This document shows positions 18,388 through 27,294 of a stretch of DNA of 64,000 nucleotides, piece by piece; the stretch's first letter is position 1; each line of letters starts with the position of its first letter. Under the pieces are notes generated by a model, which was not told the DNA's origin, did no database searches, and saw only the letters and a program-made list of their open reading frames with translations. The stretch spans positions 62,001 through 126,000 of the forward strand of contig CALOBR010000011.1 of the NCBI GenBank assembly GCA_942491665.1, read 5' to 3'. This stretch comes from CAVQGZ01 sp942491665 (GTDB lineage Bacteria; Actinomycetota; Actinomycetes; Jiangellales; Jiangellaceae). The translations under genes and the position numbers were made by a program.

Positions 18388-19122
18388 GTGACTGAGGCTC
18401 CACCGACACCCGATGTGCAGTTTCGCAGCGACGTCACGGTCGATCTGGTCAAGGCCAGCGCGTCGGACGCCGACGTCGTGTTCGCCGCTCGCGTCTCGAC
18501 CCAGGGAGAGCGCTCGCTGGCCTCGGTGGACGCCGACGCCAGCGAGGCGGCTGGCCTGATCCGGTTTCTCATGCGTGAGCGTCACGGGTCGCCGTTCGAG
18601 CACTCGGTGATGACGTTCTACGTGTCCGCGCCCATCTTCGTGTGGCGCGAGCACATGCGGCACCGCATGGCCTCCTACAACGAGGAGAGCGGCCGCTACC
18701 GCGTCCTGCAGCCGGTCTTCTACACCCCGGGCCCCGAGCGCAACCTCGTGCAGGTAGGCAAGCCGGGAGCGTACGAGTTCGTCCCGGGGACGCCCCAGCA
18801 GCAGGTTCGGGTCGACGAGTCGGTGCGCCGGGCGACCACCGCGGCCTACGCCGAGTACCAGGCGATGCTTGACGCCGGCGTGGCGCGCGAGGTGGCCCGA
18901 GTGGTGCTGCCCGTGTCGATCTACTCCTCGGCCTACGTGACCATGAACGCTCGCGCCCTGATGAACTTCCTGTCGCTGCGCCGGCACGCCGACGACAGCC
19001 ACTTCCCCTCCTACCCGCAGCGCGAGATCGAGATGGTCGCCGAGCGCTACGAGACTCTGTGGGCCGAGCTCATGCCGCTCACGCACGCCGCGTTCGTCGG
19101 CACCGGGCGGGTGGCGCCGTGA
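18388..19122 (+). CDS. thyX: FAD-dependent thymidylate synthase ThyX
   Basis: ThyX makes dTMP from dUMP with methylene-THF and FAD/NADPH. The 244-residue protein carries the ThyX motif RHRMASYNEESGRY at residues 91-104, followed by LPVSIYSSAYVTMNARALMNFLSLR and SYPQREIEMVAE. No thyA is visible in the window. The GTG at 18388 was chosen because the family N-terminus begins here and TAGGCT is 8 bases upstream; the longer open frame overlaps the divergent GNAT gene. The gene overlaps dapA by 4 bases (GTGA), the familiar dapB-thyX-dapA arrangement. Confidence 0.97.
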   Translation: MTEAPPTPDVQFRSDVTVDLVKASASDADVVFAARVSTQGERSLASVDADASEAAGLIRFLMRERHGSPFEHSVMTFYVSAPIFVWREHMRHRMASYNEESGRYRVLQPVFYTPGPERNLVQVGKPGAYEFVPGTPQQQVRVDESVRRATTAAYAEYQAMLDAGVAREVARVVLPVSIYSSAYVTMNARALMNFLSLRRHADDSHFPSYPQREIEMVAERYETLWAELMPLTHAAFVGTGRVAP

Positions 19123-20021
19123 CGCACGCTCCCTTCGGGCGGGTGCTGACCGCCATGGTCACCCCCTTCGGTGACGACGGCCGCCTCGACCTGGACGCTG
19201 CGTCCGCCGTGGCCGACCACCTGGTGCGCCACGGCCACGACGGCCTCGTGATCAACGGCACGACGGGGGAGTCCCCGACCACGAGCGATGCCGAGAAGGC
19301 CGCCCTGCTGCGGGCCGTGCGATCGGCCGTCGGCGACCGCGCCGTTCTCGTCGCCGGGGTGGGCACCAACGACACCGCGCACACCGTCGAGCTCGCCCGG
19401 GCGGCCGCCGCTGCCGGCGCGGACGGCCTGCTCGCCGTCACGCCGTACTACAGCAAGCCGCCGCAGGAGGGGTTGGTTGCCCACTTCAGTGCCGCCGCCG
19501 ACGCCACCGACCTGGCGTACATGCTCTACGACATCCCCGGCCGCAGCGGCGTCCCCATCGAGACCGAGACGCTCGTGCGGCTGGCCGAGCACCCCCGCAT
19601 CAGTGCGGTCAAGGACGCGAAGGGTGACCTCTACGCCTCGGCGTGGGTGATGGCGCGCACCGACCTCGCGTACTACTCCGGCGACGACGCGATCAACCTT
19701 CCGCACCTGGCCAACGGAGCGGTCGGCATGGTGAGCGTCGTCGGGCACGTCACCGGGGACGAGCACCGGGCGATGGTCGAGGCGGTGGGTGCCGGCGACC
19801 TGCCGGCTGCGCGCGTCCTCGCCCGCCGGCTGCTTCCGGCCGTGCGCGGCATCATGACGCGAGGCCAGGGCGCGGTGATGGCCAAGGCCGCTCTGCAGCT
19901 GGCCGGCGTGCTGGACGGACGTGCTGTGCGCCTCCCGCTGCTGCCGGCCACTGACGCGCAGATGGACGCGCTTCGCGCAGACCTGACCGACGCCGGACTC
20001 ACCCATGGAGCGCCCGCATGA
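19119..20021 (+). CDS. dapA: 4-hydroxy-tetrahydrodipicolinate synthase
   Basis: DapA condenses pyruvate with aspartate semialdehyde at the entry to the diaminopimelate pathway. The 300-residue TIM-barrel protein has LVINGTTGESPTTSDAEK, the tyrosine in YDIPGRSG (Tyr137) and the Schiff-base lysine in ISAVKDAKGD (Lys165), all at positions normal for the family. The GTG overlaps the thyX stop, and the dapA stop overlaps the rnj ATG (ATGA), indicating a coupled thyX-dapA-rnj transcript. Confidence 0.97.
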   Translation: MTHAPFGRVLTAMVTPFGDDGRLDLDAASAVADHLVRHGHDGLVINGTTGESPTTSDAEKAALLRAVRSAVGDRAVLVAGVGTNDTAHTVELARAAAAAGADGLLAVTPYYSKPPQEGLVAHFSAAADATDLAYMLYDIPGRSGVPIETETLVRLAEHPRISAVKDAKGDLYASAWVMARTDLAYYSGDDAINLPHLANGAVGMVSVVGHVTGDEHRAMVEAVGAGDLPAARVLARRLLPAVRGIMTRGQGAVMAKAALQLAGVLDGRAVRLPLLPATDAQMDALRADLTDAGLTHGAPA

Positions 20022-21706
20022 GCCACCCGCACCCCGAGCTGGGCCCGCCCCCCCCGCTGCCGGGCGGTGGGCTGCGCGTCGTCCCCCTCGGCGGCCTCGG
20101 CGAGGTGGGTCGCAACATGACCGTGCTGGAGCACCAGGGCAAGCTGTTGATCATCGACTGCGGGGTGCTGTTCCCCGAAGACCACCAGCCCGGGGTCGAC
20201 CTGATCCTGCCCGACTTCGCCCCGATCCGGGACCGGCTCGACGACGTCCAGGCCCTCGTGCTCACCCATGGTCACGAAGACCACATCGGGGCCGTCCCGT
20301 ACCTGCTGCGCGAGCGGCCCGACATCCCCCTGATCGGGTCGCGACTCACGCTGGCGCTCATCGACGCGAAGCTCGCCGAGCACCGGCTGCAGTCCTACCA
20401 GCTCACGGTGCGTGAGGGTGATCGCGAGACCCTTGGCCCGTTCGAGGTGGAGTTCTTGGCGGTCAACCACTCCATCCCGGATGCCCTGGCGGTCGCCGTG
20501 CGTACGTCGGCCGGCCTGCTGCTGCACACCGGCGATTTCAAGATGGACCAGCTGCCGCTCGACGGCCGCCGCACCGACCTGCCCGGCTTCGCCCGGCTCG
20601 GCGACGAGGGGGTCGACCTCTTCTTGGTCGACTCCACCAACGCCGAGGTGCCCGGCTTCACCGCGCCCGAGCGCGACATCGCCCCAGTGCTCGACTCGGT
20701 GTTCCGCAGCACCGAGGGCCGCATCGTCGTCGCCTCGTTCGCCTCGCACGTGCACCGCGTGCAGCAGGTGCTCGACGCGGCCGTCGCCCACGGGCGGCGG
20801 GTGGCCTTCGTCGGCCGGTCGATGGTGCGCAACATGGGGGTGGCCCGCGACCTGGGCTACCTGACCGTGCCGGGCGAGACGCTCGTCGAGCTCAAGAAGG
20901 CCATGCACATGCCGCGCGAGGACGTCGTGCTGATGTCCACCGGCTCCCAGGGCGAGCCGATGGCGGCGCTGTCGCGGATCGCCAACGGCGACCACCCGCA
21001 GATCTCGGTGGAGCCCGACGACGTCGTGGTGCTCGCGTCCTCGCTCATCCCCGGCAACGAGAACGCGGTGTCCCGCGTGATCAACGGGCTGAGCCGGCAC
21101 GGCGTCACCGTCGTACACAAGGGCAACGCGATGGTGCACGTGTCCGGGCACGCCAGCGCCGGTGAGCTGCGCTACGCCTACACGATCGTGCGTCCGAAGC
21201 ACGTCATGCCCATCCACGGCGAGCACCGCCACTTGCGGGCAAACGCTGCCGTGGCGCGCTCCACGGGTATCGCCGCCGAGCGGGTGGTGGTCGTCGAGGA
21301 CGGCATGGTCGTCGACCTGCACGACGGCCAGGTGAGCGTCGTGGGGGTCCAGCCGGTGGCGAACGTGTTCGTCGACGGCACCACGATCGGCGAGGTTGCC
21401 GAGGCATCGGTGCGCGACCGGCGCATCCTCAGCGAGGACGGCTTCGTGTCGATCGTCGTCGTGGTCGACTCCACGACGGGTGCCATCGTGTCGGGCCCCG
21501 ACATCCACTCCCGAGGGCTGGCCGAGGACGACTCGGCCTTCGACGCGATCCGTCCCAAGATCGTTGCCGCCGTGGAGGACGCGACCCGCAACGGCTACGA
21601 CGACCCCTACGCCCTGCAGCAGACCATTCGGCGCGCGATCGGGCCGTGGCTCAACCGACGACTGCGCCGCCGTCCGATGATCATCCCGGTCGTCATCGAG
21701 ATCTGA
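20018..21706 (+). CDS. rnj: Ribonuclease J
   Basis: RNase J is a metallo-beta-lactamase/beta-CASP nuclease with endo- and 5'-3' exonuclease activity in RNA decay and rRNA maturation. The 562-residue protein has the zinc motif HGHEDH at residues 84-89, HTGDFKMD, the beta-CASP region with FASHVHRVQQ, and VHVSGHAS; the C-terminal domain ends PMIIPVVIEI. Together with pnp and rny in this window it covers much of the mRNA decay machinery. The ATG overlaps the dapA stop codon. Confidence 0.96.
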   Translation: MSHPHPELGPPPPLPGGGLRVVPLGGLGEVGRNMTVLEHQGKLLIIDCGVLFPEDHQPGVDLILPDFAPIRDRLDDVQALVLTHGHEDHIGAVPYLLRERPDIPLIGSRLTLALIDAKLAEHRLQSYQLTVREGDRETLGPFEVEFLAVNHSIPDALAVAVRTSAGLLLHTGDFKMDQLPLDGRRTDLPGFARLGDEGVDLFLVDSTNAEVPGFTAPERDIAPVLDSVFRSTEGRIVVASFASHVHRVQQVLDAAVAHGRRVAFVGRSMVRNMGVARDLGYLTVPGETLVELKKAMHMPREDVVLMSTGSQGEPMAALSRIANGDHPQISVEPDDVVVLASSLIPGNENAVSRVINGLSRHGVTVVHKGNAMVHVSGHASAGELRYAYTIVRPKHVMPIHGEHRHLRANAAVARSTGIAAERVVVVEDGMVVDLHDGQVSVVGVQPVANVFVDGTTIGEVAEASVRDRRILSEDGFVSIVVVVDSTTGAIVSGPDIHSRGLAEDDSAFDAIRPKIVAAVEDATRNGYDDPYALQQTIRRAIGPWLNRRLRRRPMIIPVVIEI

Positions 21707-21757
21707 CCGGGCACCGCCCAGGCGTGTGACTCCTGGGGTCTGTGTGACGAAGCGCGG

Positions 21758-21763
21758 TAGGCT
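21758..21763 (+). promoter_or_regulatory. -10 element for leaderless ftsK
   Basis: TAGGCT lies 8 bases before the ftsK ATG at 21772, with no ribosome-binding site between them. Confidence 0.5.
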
Positions 21764-21771
21764 CCGCGGCC

Positions 21772-24262
21772 ATGGCGACCCGCACGTCTTCCCCCGCGCG
21801 GTCCGCGAGCAGCCCGAAGCCCCGCTCCACCAGCGGCTCTTCGAAAAGCAGCAGCTCACGGTCCCGATCGTCGAGCCGACCCCCCGCGCCAGCCCGCCGG
21901 CCGGCGAAGAAGGCGCCCCCGAGACCCCCGCTGCTGGTCCGCATGATCCGCGGCGTCATCGGCGCGCTGCGCAACCTTTGGCTCGGCATCGCACACGCCC
22001 TCGGCGGGATGGTGCGCAGCCTCTCCGGCAGCTCAGCCGTCGACCCCGGGTTGCGCCGCGACGGGTTCGGCCTCGCGCTGATCGTCGTCTCGCTCGTCGC
22101 TGCGGCCGCCGTCTGGTGGCGCGCCGACGGGCCCGTCTTCGACCTCGTTCGCTCCGTCACCCTCGGCTCGGTCGGTGTGCTCGCGTACGTCGTCCCCCTG
22201 CTGGTCGCCTGGCTCGCGGTGCGGCTGCTGCGTGACCCGCAGAAGCTCACCGCCAGTGGTGGGCGTGTGCTGGCCGGCGCAACGCTCGCCGGTGTGGGTG
22301 TGCTGGGCCTGGTGCACATCTCGGCCGGACGTCCGCGTCCCGGTGACGCCCAGTCCGCGATGCACGAAGCCGGGGGAGCGATCGGCCACATCGCGTCCTC
22401 GCTGCCTGCCGACCTGCTCACGGTCTACATCGCCGTTCCCGTCCTCGCGATCCTGACCGGCTACGGCGTCCTGGTGCTGCTCGACACACCCGTGCACGTC
22501 GCCGCCGACCGCCTGCAGTCGGCGGGCAGCCGGCTCGTGCCCCGGCGCAGGCCGGTCGACCTCGAGCCGGACGGCCCGGACGCCTATGACAGCCCGCTGG
22601 TCACCGACGACAGCTACGACGGTGACGTGGACGACGTCGAGGACGACGCCGTCGTCGAGCCGCCGGCACCGCGCCCGGCCAAGCGGCGCCGCCGTGTCGC
22701 GGCTGAGCCTGACCCTGTAGTAAAGGTTGACACCACCGAACCCCCCGAGCACAGCCCCCTGCCGGCCCGCGTCGAGCAGCTCGCGCTCTCTGGTGACGTC
22801 ACCTACCACCTGCCCGACCCCGAAGCCCTCGGCCATGGCTCGCAGCACAAGCCGCGCACGGCCGCCAGCGACGCGGTGGTCGACTCGCTCACCCGCGTGC
22901 TGGACCAGTTCGAGATCGACGCGCAGGTCACCGGCTACACGCGCGGGCCGACGGTCACGCGCTACGAGGTCGAGCTCGGCAACGCGGTCAAGGTCGAGCG
23001 GGTTACCGCGCTGAGCAAGAACATCGCCTACGCCGTGGCGAGCGCCGACGTGCGCATCCTCAGCCCCATTCCGGGCAAGTCGGCCATCGGGATCGAGATC
23101 CCCAACACCGACAAAGAGGTCGTCAGCCTCGGCGACACGCTGCGCTCCCGGGTTGCCCGCGCCGACCACCACCCCATGCTCATCGGGCTCGGCAAGGACG
23201 TCGAGGGCGGCGTCGTCGTGGCCAACATGTCGAAGATGCCCCACCTGCTCGTCGCGGGCGCGACGGGCTCGGGCAAGTCGTCGTTCGTCAACTCGATGAT
23301 CACCTCGATCCTCATGCGCTCGACCCCCGACGAGGTGCGCATGATCCTCGTCGACCCCAAGCGGGTGGAGCTGACGGCCTACGAGGGCGTGCCGCACCTC
23401 ATCACGCCGATCATCACCAACCCGAAGAAGGCGGCCGAGGCGCTGCAGTGGGTCGTGCGTGAGATGGACATGCGCTACGACGACCTGGCCAACTTTCGGG
23501 TTCCGGCACGTCGACGACTTCAACAAGGCCGTGCGCAGCGGATCGCTGGTGGCCCCACCGGGCAGCGAGCGTGTGCTCACGCCCTACCCGTACCTGCTGG
23601 TGGTCGTCGACGAGCTGGCCGACCTCATGATGGTCGCACCCCGTGACGTCGAGGACTCCGTCGTGCGCATCACCCAGCTCGCCCGTGCCGCGGGCATCCA
23701 CCTCGTGCTGGCAACACAGCGTCCCTCGGTGGACGTCGTCACCGGGCTGATCAAGGCCAACGTGCCATCCCGGCTGGCGTTCTCAACGTCCTCGCTGGCC
23801 GACTCACGGGTCATCCTCGACCAGCCTGGCGCGGAGAAGCTCGTGGGGCAGGGTGACGGCCTGTTCCTGCCGATGGGCGCCAGCAAGCCGGTGCGCGTGC
23901 AGGGCTCGTGGGTGACCGAAGCCGAGATCCATGCCATCGTGCGGCACGTCCGCGAACAGCTTGAGCCGGCCTACCGCGACGACGTCACGGTGGCGCAGTC
24001 GTCGAAGAAGGACGTCGACGAAGACATCGGCGACGACCTCGACCTGCTCTGCCAGGCCGCCGAGCTGGTCGTCACCACGCAGTTCGGGTCGACGTCGATG
24101 CTGCAGCGCAAGCTGCGGGTCGGCTTCGCCAAGGCAGGCAGGCTCATGGACCTGATGGAGACTCGCGGCATCGTGGGGCCGTCGGAGGGCTCGAAGGCCC
24201 GGGACGTGCTCATCAAGCCGGACGAGCTGGACGAGCTGATCGCCAGCCTGCGCGGGGAGTAG
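21772..24262 (+). pseudogene. ftsK: FtsK/SpoIIIE DNA translocase, interrupted by a one-base frameshift
   Basis: FtsK pumps chromosomal DNA through the division septum. The first part (21772 to about 23496) encodes an N-terminal domain with roughly four membrane helices (residues 60-240), an acidic linker, and the start of the motor with Walker A GATGSGKSS near residue 500. At TTT 23494-23496 (codon 575) the frame breaks: AAC TTT CGG replaces the expected AAC TTC GGG. Coding continues in the next frame to 24262 with FRHVDDFNKAV, Walker B VVVDELADLM and the C-terminal gamma domain (LLCQAAELVVTTQFGSTSMLQRKLRVG). One extra T explains everything. It may be a sequencing error or a true mutation; the rest shows no decay. 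Without correction the first frame stops at 23646. Confidence 0.9.
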
Positions 24263-24272
24263 CCGCGCAGGC
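24246..24272. terminator. Stem-loop across the ftsK stop codon
   Basis: GCCTGCGCGG (24246-24255) and CCGCGCAGGC (24263-24272) form a perfect 10-bp stem with a 7-base loop that includes the ftsK TAG. It lies between convergent ftsK and aqpZ and could terminate in both directions. Confidence 0.6.
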
Positions 24273-24280
24273 CGGCGATC

Positions 24281-24297
24281 GAGACCACGAGGGTCTC
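24281..24297 (-). terminator. Hairpin at the aquaporin 3' end
   Basis: GAGACC (24281-24286) pairs with GGTCTC (24292-24297) across a 5-base loop, just at the aquaporin stop codon. It is a candidate terminator for that gene. Confidence 0.4.
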
Positions 24298-25063
24298 AGG
24301 CGCGGTCGGCCTCCTCGAAGGAGACCGCGCGGCGGTCCTCGCCGAGCAGCACGTTGTAGGTCACGCCCGCGATCACGGCGCCCGCGATCGGCGCCAGGAT
24401 GAACAACCAGAGCTGGCTGATCGCCTCGCCGCCGACGAACAGCGCCGGGCCGATCGAGCGGGCCGGGTTCACCGACGTGTTGGTGACCGGGATGCTGACC
24501 AGGTGGATGAGCGTCAGCGACAGGCCGATGGCCAGGGGAGCGAAGCCCTTCGGGGCGCGCGTGTCGGTGACGCCGAGGATCACGTACAAGAAGATGGCGG
24601 TGAGCACGATCTCGATCACCAGGGCGGCGAGCAGGCTGTAGCCGCCGGGGGACCGGTCGCCGTAGCCGTTGGTGGCGAACCCGGACTCGCTGGCGGAGAA
24701 GCTGGCCACGCCGGAGGCGACGACGAACAGCACGCCGGCGGCGGCGATGGCAGCGACGACCTGGGTGGCGATGTAGCTGGGGGTGTCCTTCCAGGCGAAG
24801 CGCCCGGCCGCGGCGGCGCCGAGCGTGACAGCAGGGTTGAAGTGTCCGCCGGACACGTGGCCCACCGCGTAGGCCATCACGACGACGGTCAGGCCGAACG
24901 CCAGGGAGACGCCGACGAAGCCGATGCCCAACGGGTTGCCGGCGTCGGCAGCAGGGAAGTTCGCGGCGAGCACGGCAGAGCCGGCGCCGCCGAAGACGAG
25001 GACGAACGTGCCGAGAAACTCGGCACTGAGCCGCCGAGCCATGGGTGGTGCGATGTCGGACAT
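24296..25063 (-). CDS. aqpZ: Aquaporin (MIP family channel)
   Basis: The 255-residue membrane protein has six predicted helices and both aquaporin half-helix motifs, GGHFNPAVTLG and NTSVNPARSIGPA. The short loops and the residues around the second NPA (Arg after NPA) resemble water-selective AqpZ rather than a glycerol facilitator, but this is inference. It begins MSDIAPPMARRLSAEFLGTFVLVFGGAGSAV; the ATG at 25063 has GGAAGGG on its strand just upstream. It is transcribed alone, opposite to ftsK and divergent from rimO. Confidence 0.93.
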   Translation of the reverse strand: MSDIAPPMARRLSAEFLGTFVLVFGGAGSAVLAANFPAADAGNPLGIGFVGVSLAFGLTVVVMAYAVGHVSGGHFNPAVTLGAAAAGRFAWKDTPSYIATQVVAAIAAAGVLFVVASGVASFSASESGFATNGYGDRSPGGYSLLAALVIEIVLTAIFLYVILGVTDTRAPKGFAPLAIGLSLTLIHLVSIPVTNTSVNPARSIGPALFVGGEAISQLWLFILAPIAGAVIAGVTYNVLLGEDRRAVSFEEADRA

Positions 25064-25116
25064 GAGACCCTTCCGCGGGTAGGGGGGGCTGGTCCCAGAG
25101 CCGGTCCAGCGCGCGA

Positions 25117-25146
25117 AAGGTAAGTGCCAGAAGGCGGATCAGCCAA
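25117..25146 (-). promoter_or_regulatory. Promoter of the aquaporin gene
   Basis: On the minus strand TTGGCT (25141-25146) is followed after 18 bases by TACCTT (25117-25122), a good housekeeping sigma match. The leader to the ATG is about 45 bases and carries a ribosome-binding site. Confidence 0.6.
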
Positions 25147-25170
25147 TCGGCGCGCCGGGCAGAGCCCGCG

Positions 25171-25176
25171 TACCCT
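25171..25176 (+). promoter_or_regulatory. -10 element for leaderless rimO
   Basis: TACCCT lies 9 bases before the rimO ATG at 25186, with no ribosome-binding site. Confidence 0.5.
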
Positions 25177-25185
25177 GAGCCCCTC

Positions 25186-26664
25186 ATGACACCCGAGCCC
25201 TCGGTCGAGCCTGCGCCCACCACGGTGGCGATCGTCACGCTGGGCTGCGCACGCAACGAGGTCGACTCCGACGAGCTCGCGGCGCGGCTGGAGTCCGATG
25301 GCCTGCGCCTCGTCGCCGACCCCGACGCGGCCGCCGCGGTGCTGGTGAACACCTGCGGATTCATCGAGCAGGCCAAGCAGGAGTCGATCGACACGCTGCT
25401 CGACGCCGGGGGACCTGACGGTGCTGGGCCCGCCGTCATCGCGGTCGGGTGCATGGCCGAGCGCTACGGACGCGACCTGGCGCAGGCGCTGCCCGAGGCG
25501 AGCGCCGTGCTCGGCTTCGACGACTACCCCGACATCGCGGCCCGGGTGCGCTCCGTCCTGGGTGGTGAGCACCTGGCCGCGCACACGCCGCGCGACCGGC
25601 GAACGCTGCTGCCGATCGCCCCCGCCGCGCGAGTCGGGCACAGCCGCCCTCCTGGACACGCGGTCGCTGAGCCCGACCTGCCCGTGGGCGCGGCGCCGGT
25701 ATCTGGCCCCCGGGTGGTGCGTCGGCGGCTGGGATCGGGCCCGCTCGCCCCGGTGAAGCTGGCGAGCGGCTGCGACCGCCGGTGCAGCTTCTGCGCGATC
25801 CCGGCGTTCCGTGGCTCGTTCGTCTCCCGTCCGGCCGACGAGATCGTCGCCGAGCTCGGCTGGCTCGCCGACCACGGTGTCCGCGAGGCGTTCCTGGTGA
25901 GCGAGAACACGACGTCCTACGGCAAGGACCTCGGTGACCTGCGCCTGCTGGAGCAGCTGCTGCCGCAGATGGCCGCCGTGCAGGGCATCGACCGCATCCG
26001 CCTGTCCTACCTCCAGCCGGCCGAGATGCGCCCCAGCCTCGTGCGGGCCATCGCCGAGACGCCCGGCGTGGCCGCCTACTTCGACCTGTCGTTCCAGCAC
26101 GCCAGCGCCACGGTGCTGCGCCGGATGCGGCGCTTCGGCTCGCGGGTGGAGTTCCTTCGGCTGCTGGACGAGGTTCGGGCCGTGGCCCCGCACGCCGGCG
26201 TGCGCTCCAACGTGATCGTCGGGTTTCCCGGCGAGACCGAGGACGACCTGGCCGAGCTCGAGGCGTTCATCGTCGCGGCGCGCATGGACGCTGTCGGCGT
26301 GTTCGGGTACTCACCCGAGGACGGAACCGAGGCGGCGGGGTTCACCGACGAGGTCGACCCGGATGAGGTGGCCGCTCGCGTCGACCGGATCGCGGGTCTG
26401 GCTGACGAGATGGTGTCCCAGCGGGCCCAGGAGCGGGTCGGCGAGCACGTCGACGTGCTGGTCACCGGCTCGGGGCAGGACGACCCCGACACCGGCCGAG
26501 CGACGGTGGTGGGCCTCGCCGAGCACCAGGGACCCGACGTCGACGGTGTCACCACCGTGCTGGTCGCCGACGATGCACCGCCCGCGGTAGGCCTCATGGT
26601 GAGGGCTGAGGTCGTGGCCAGCGACGGGGTGGACATCACCGCTCGCGCCCTGTCACCCGCGTAG
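25186..26664 (+). CDS. rimO: Ribosomal protein S12 methylthiotransferase RimO
   Basis: RimO adds a methylthio group to an aspartate of ribosomal protein S12. The 492-residue radical-SAM enzyme has the N-terminal UPF0004 domain with Cys21, Cys57 and Cys89 binding one 4Fe-4S cluster, then the radical-SAM motif CDRRCSFC (Cys196, Cys200, Cys203), and a C-terminal TRAM domain from about residue 415. The TLGCARNEVDSDE start distinguishes it from MiaB, which is encoded at 47.6 kb. A non-conserved Pro/Arg-rich insert lies at about residues 130-190. Confidence 0.96.
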   Translation: MTPEPSVEPAPTTVAIVTLGCARNEVDSDELAARLESDGLRLVADPDAAAAVLVNTCGFIEQAKQESIDTLLDAGGPDGAGPAVIAVGCMAERYGRDLAQALPEASAVLGFDDYPDIAARVRSVLGGEHLAAHTPRDRRTLLPIAPAARVGHSRPPGHAVAEPDLPVGAAPVSGPRVVRRRLGSGPLAPVKLASGCDRRCSFCAIPAFRGSFVSRPADEIVAELGWLADHGVREAFLVSENTTSYGKDLGDLRLLEQLLPQMAAVQGIDRIRLSYLQPAEMRPSLVRAIAETPGVAAYFDLSFQHASATVLRRMRRFGSRVEFLRLLDEVRAVAPHAGVRSNVIVGFPGETEDDLAELEAFIVAARMDAVGVFGYSPEDGTEAAGFTDEVDPDEVAARVDRIAGLADEMVSQRAQERVGEHVDVLVTGSGQDDPDTGRATVVGLAEHQGPDVDGVTTVLVADDAPPAVGLMVRAEVVASDGVDITARALSPA

Positions 26665-26667
26665 GTT
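26662..26667 (+). promoter_or_regulatory. -10 element for leaderless pgsA
   Basis: TAGGTT overlaps the rimO stop codon and lies 6 bases before the pgsA ATG. No ribosome-binding site is seen. Confidence 0.45.
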
Positions 26668-26673
26668 GGTCCG

Positions 26674-27294
26674 ATGCCAGGCCAGGAGCCAGAACCGAGC
26701 GCGTGGAACCTGCCGAACGCGCTGACCACGCTGCGGCTGGTGCTGGTGCCCCTCTTCGCCTGGCTGCTGCTCCGTGAGGACGGTACCGACCCGGCGAGTC
26801 GCATCGGGGCCGTCGTCGTCTTCGTCCTGGCGATGATCACCGACTACGTGGACGGCAAGATCGCCCGGGAGCGAGGCCTGGTCACCTCGTTCGGCAAGAT
26901 CGTCGACCCCATTGCCGACAAGGCTCTCATCGGCACGGCCCTGATCGGGCTGTCGATCCTCGGCCAGGTGCCGTGGTGGGTGACCGGCATCATCTTGCTG
27001 CGCGAGATCGGCGTGACGCTGCTGCGGTTCGTGGTCATCCGCCACGGGGTGATGCCCGCCGGGCGTGGCGGCAAGACCAAGACCGTCCTGCAGACCATCA
27101 CCTTGGTGCTGCTGATGCTGCCGCTGCCGGACTCGTGGTCGTGGCTCACCACCTCGTTGCTCGCGGCGACGGTGGTCGTGACCGTCGCCACCGGTGTCGA
27201 CTACGTCGCGTCCGCGGTCACCATGCGCCGCACCAGCGAGCGCACCGCGGCCAAGCGTGCCGCACGCTCCGCCGGGCGACCCCCGACGTCGTGA
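26674..27294 (+). CDS. pgsA: CDP-diacylglycerol-glycerol-3-phosphate 3-phosphatidyltransferase
   Basis: This 206-residue membrane enzyme belongs to the CDP-alcohol phosphatidyltransferases. It has the complete motif D-x2-DG-x2-AR-x8-G-x3-D-x3-D at residues 57-82. The N-terminal sequence WNLPNALTTLRLVLVPLFAW is typical of phosphatidylglycerophosphate synthase, giving the precursor of phosphatidylglycerol and cardiolipin. About six membrane helices are visible and the C-terminus is basic. It overlaps cinA by 4 bases (GTGA). The order ftsK-pgsA-cinA-clgR is conserved in Actinobacteria. Confidence 0.95.
   Translation: MPGQEPEPSAWNLPNALTTLRLVLVPLFAWLLLREDGTDPASRIGAVVVFVLAMITDYVDGKIARERGLVTSFGKIVDPIADKALIGTALIGLSILGQVPWWVTGIILLREIGVTLLRFVVIRHGVMPAGRGGKTKTVLQTITLVLLMLPLPDSWSWLTTSLLAATVVVTVATGVDYVASAVTMRRTSERTAAKRAARSAGRPPTS

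Noticed and set aside
21360..21371. CGAAC-GT-GTTCG inside rnj, similar to a LexA box
   Set aside because: The spacer is 2 bases rather than 4, and it lies deep in coding sequence.
19673..21859. Open frame of 728 codons antisense to dapA, rnj and the ftsK start
   Set aside because: It crosses three well-identified genes and has no recognisable domain.
23491..23500. Programmed +1 frameshift in ftsK
   Set aside because: The site has no stop codon or obviously slow codon in the A site and no spaced upstream SD-like element as in prfB. A random insertion or sequencing error is simpler.
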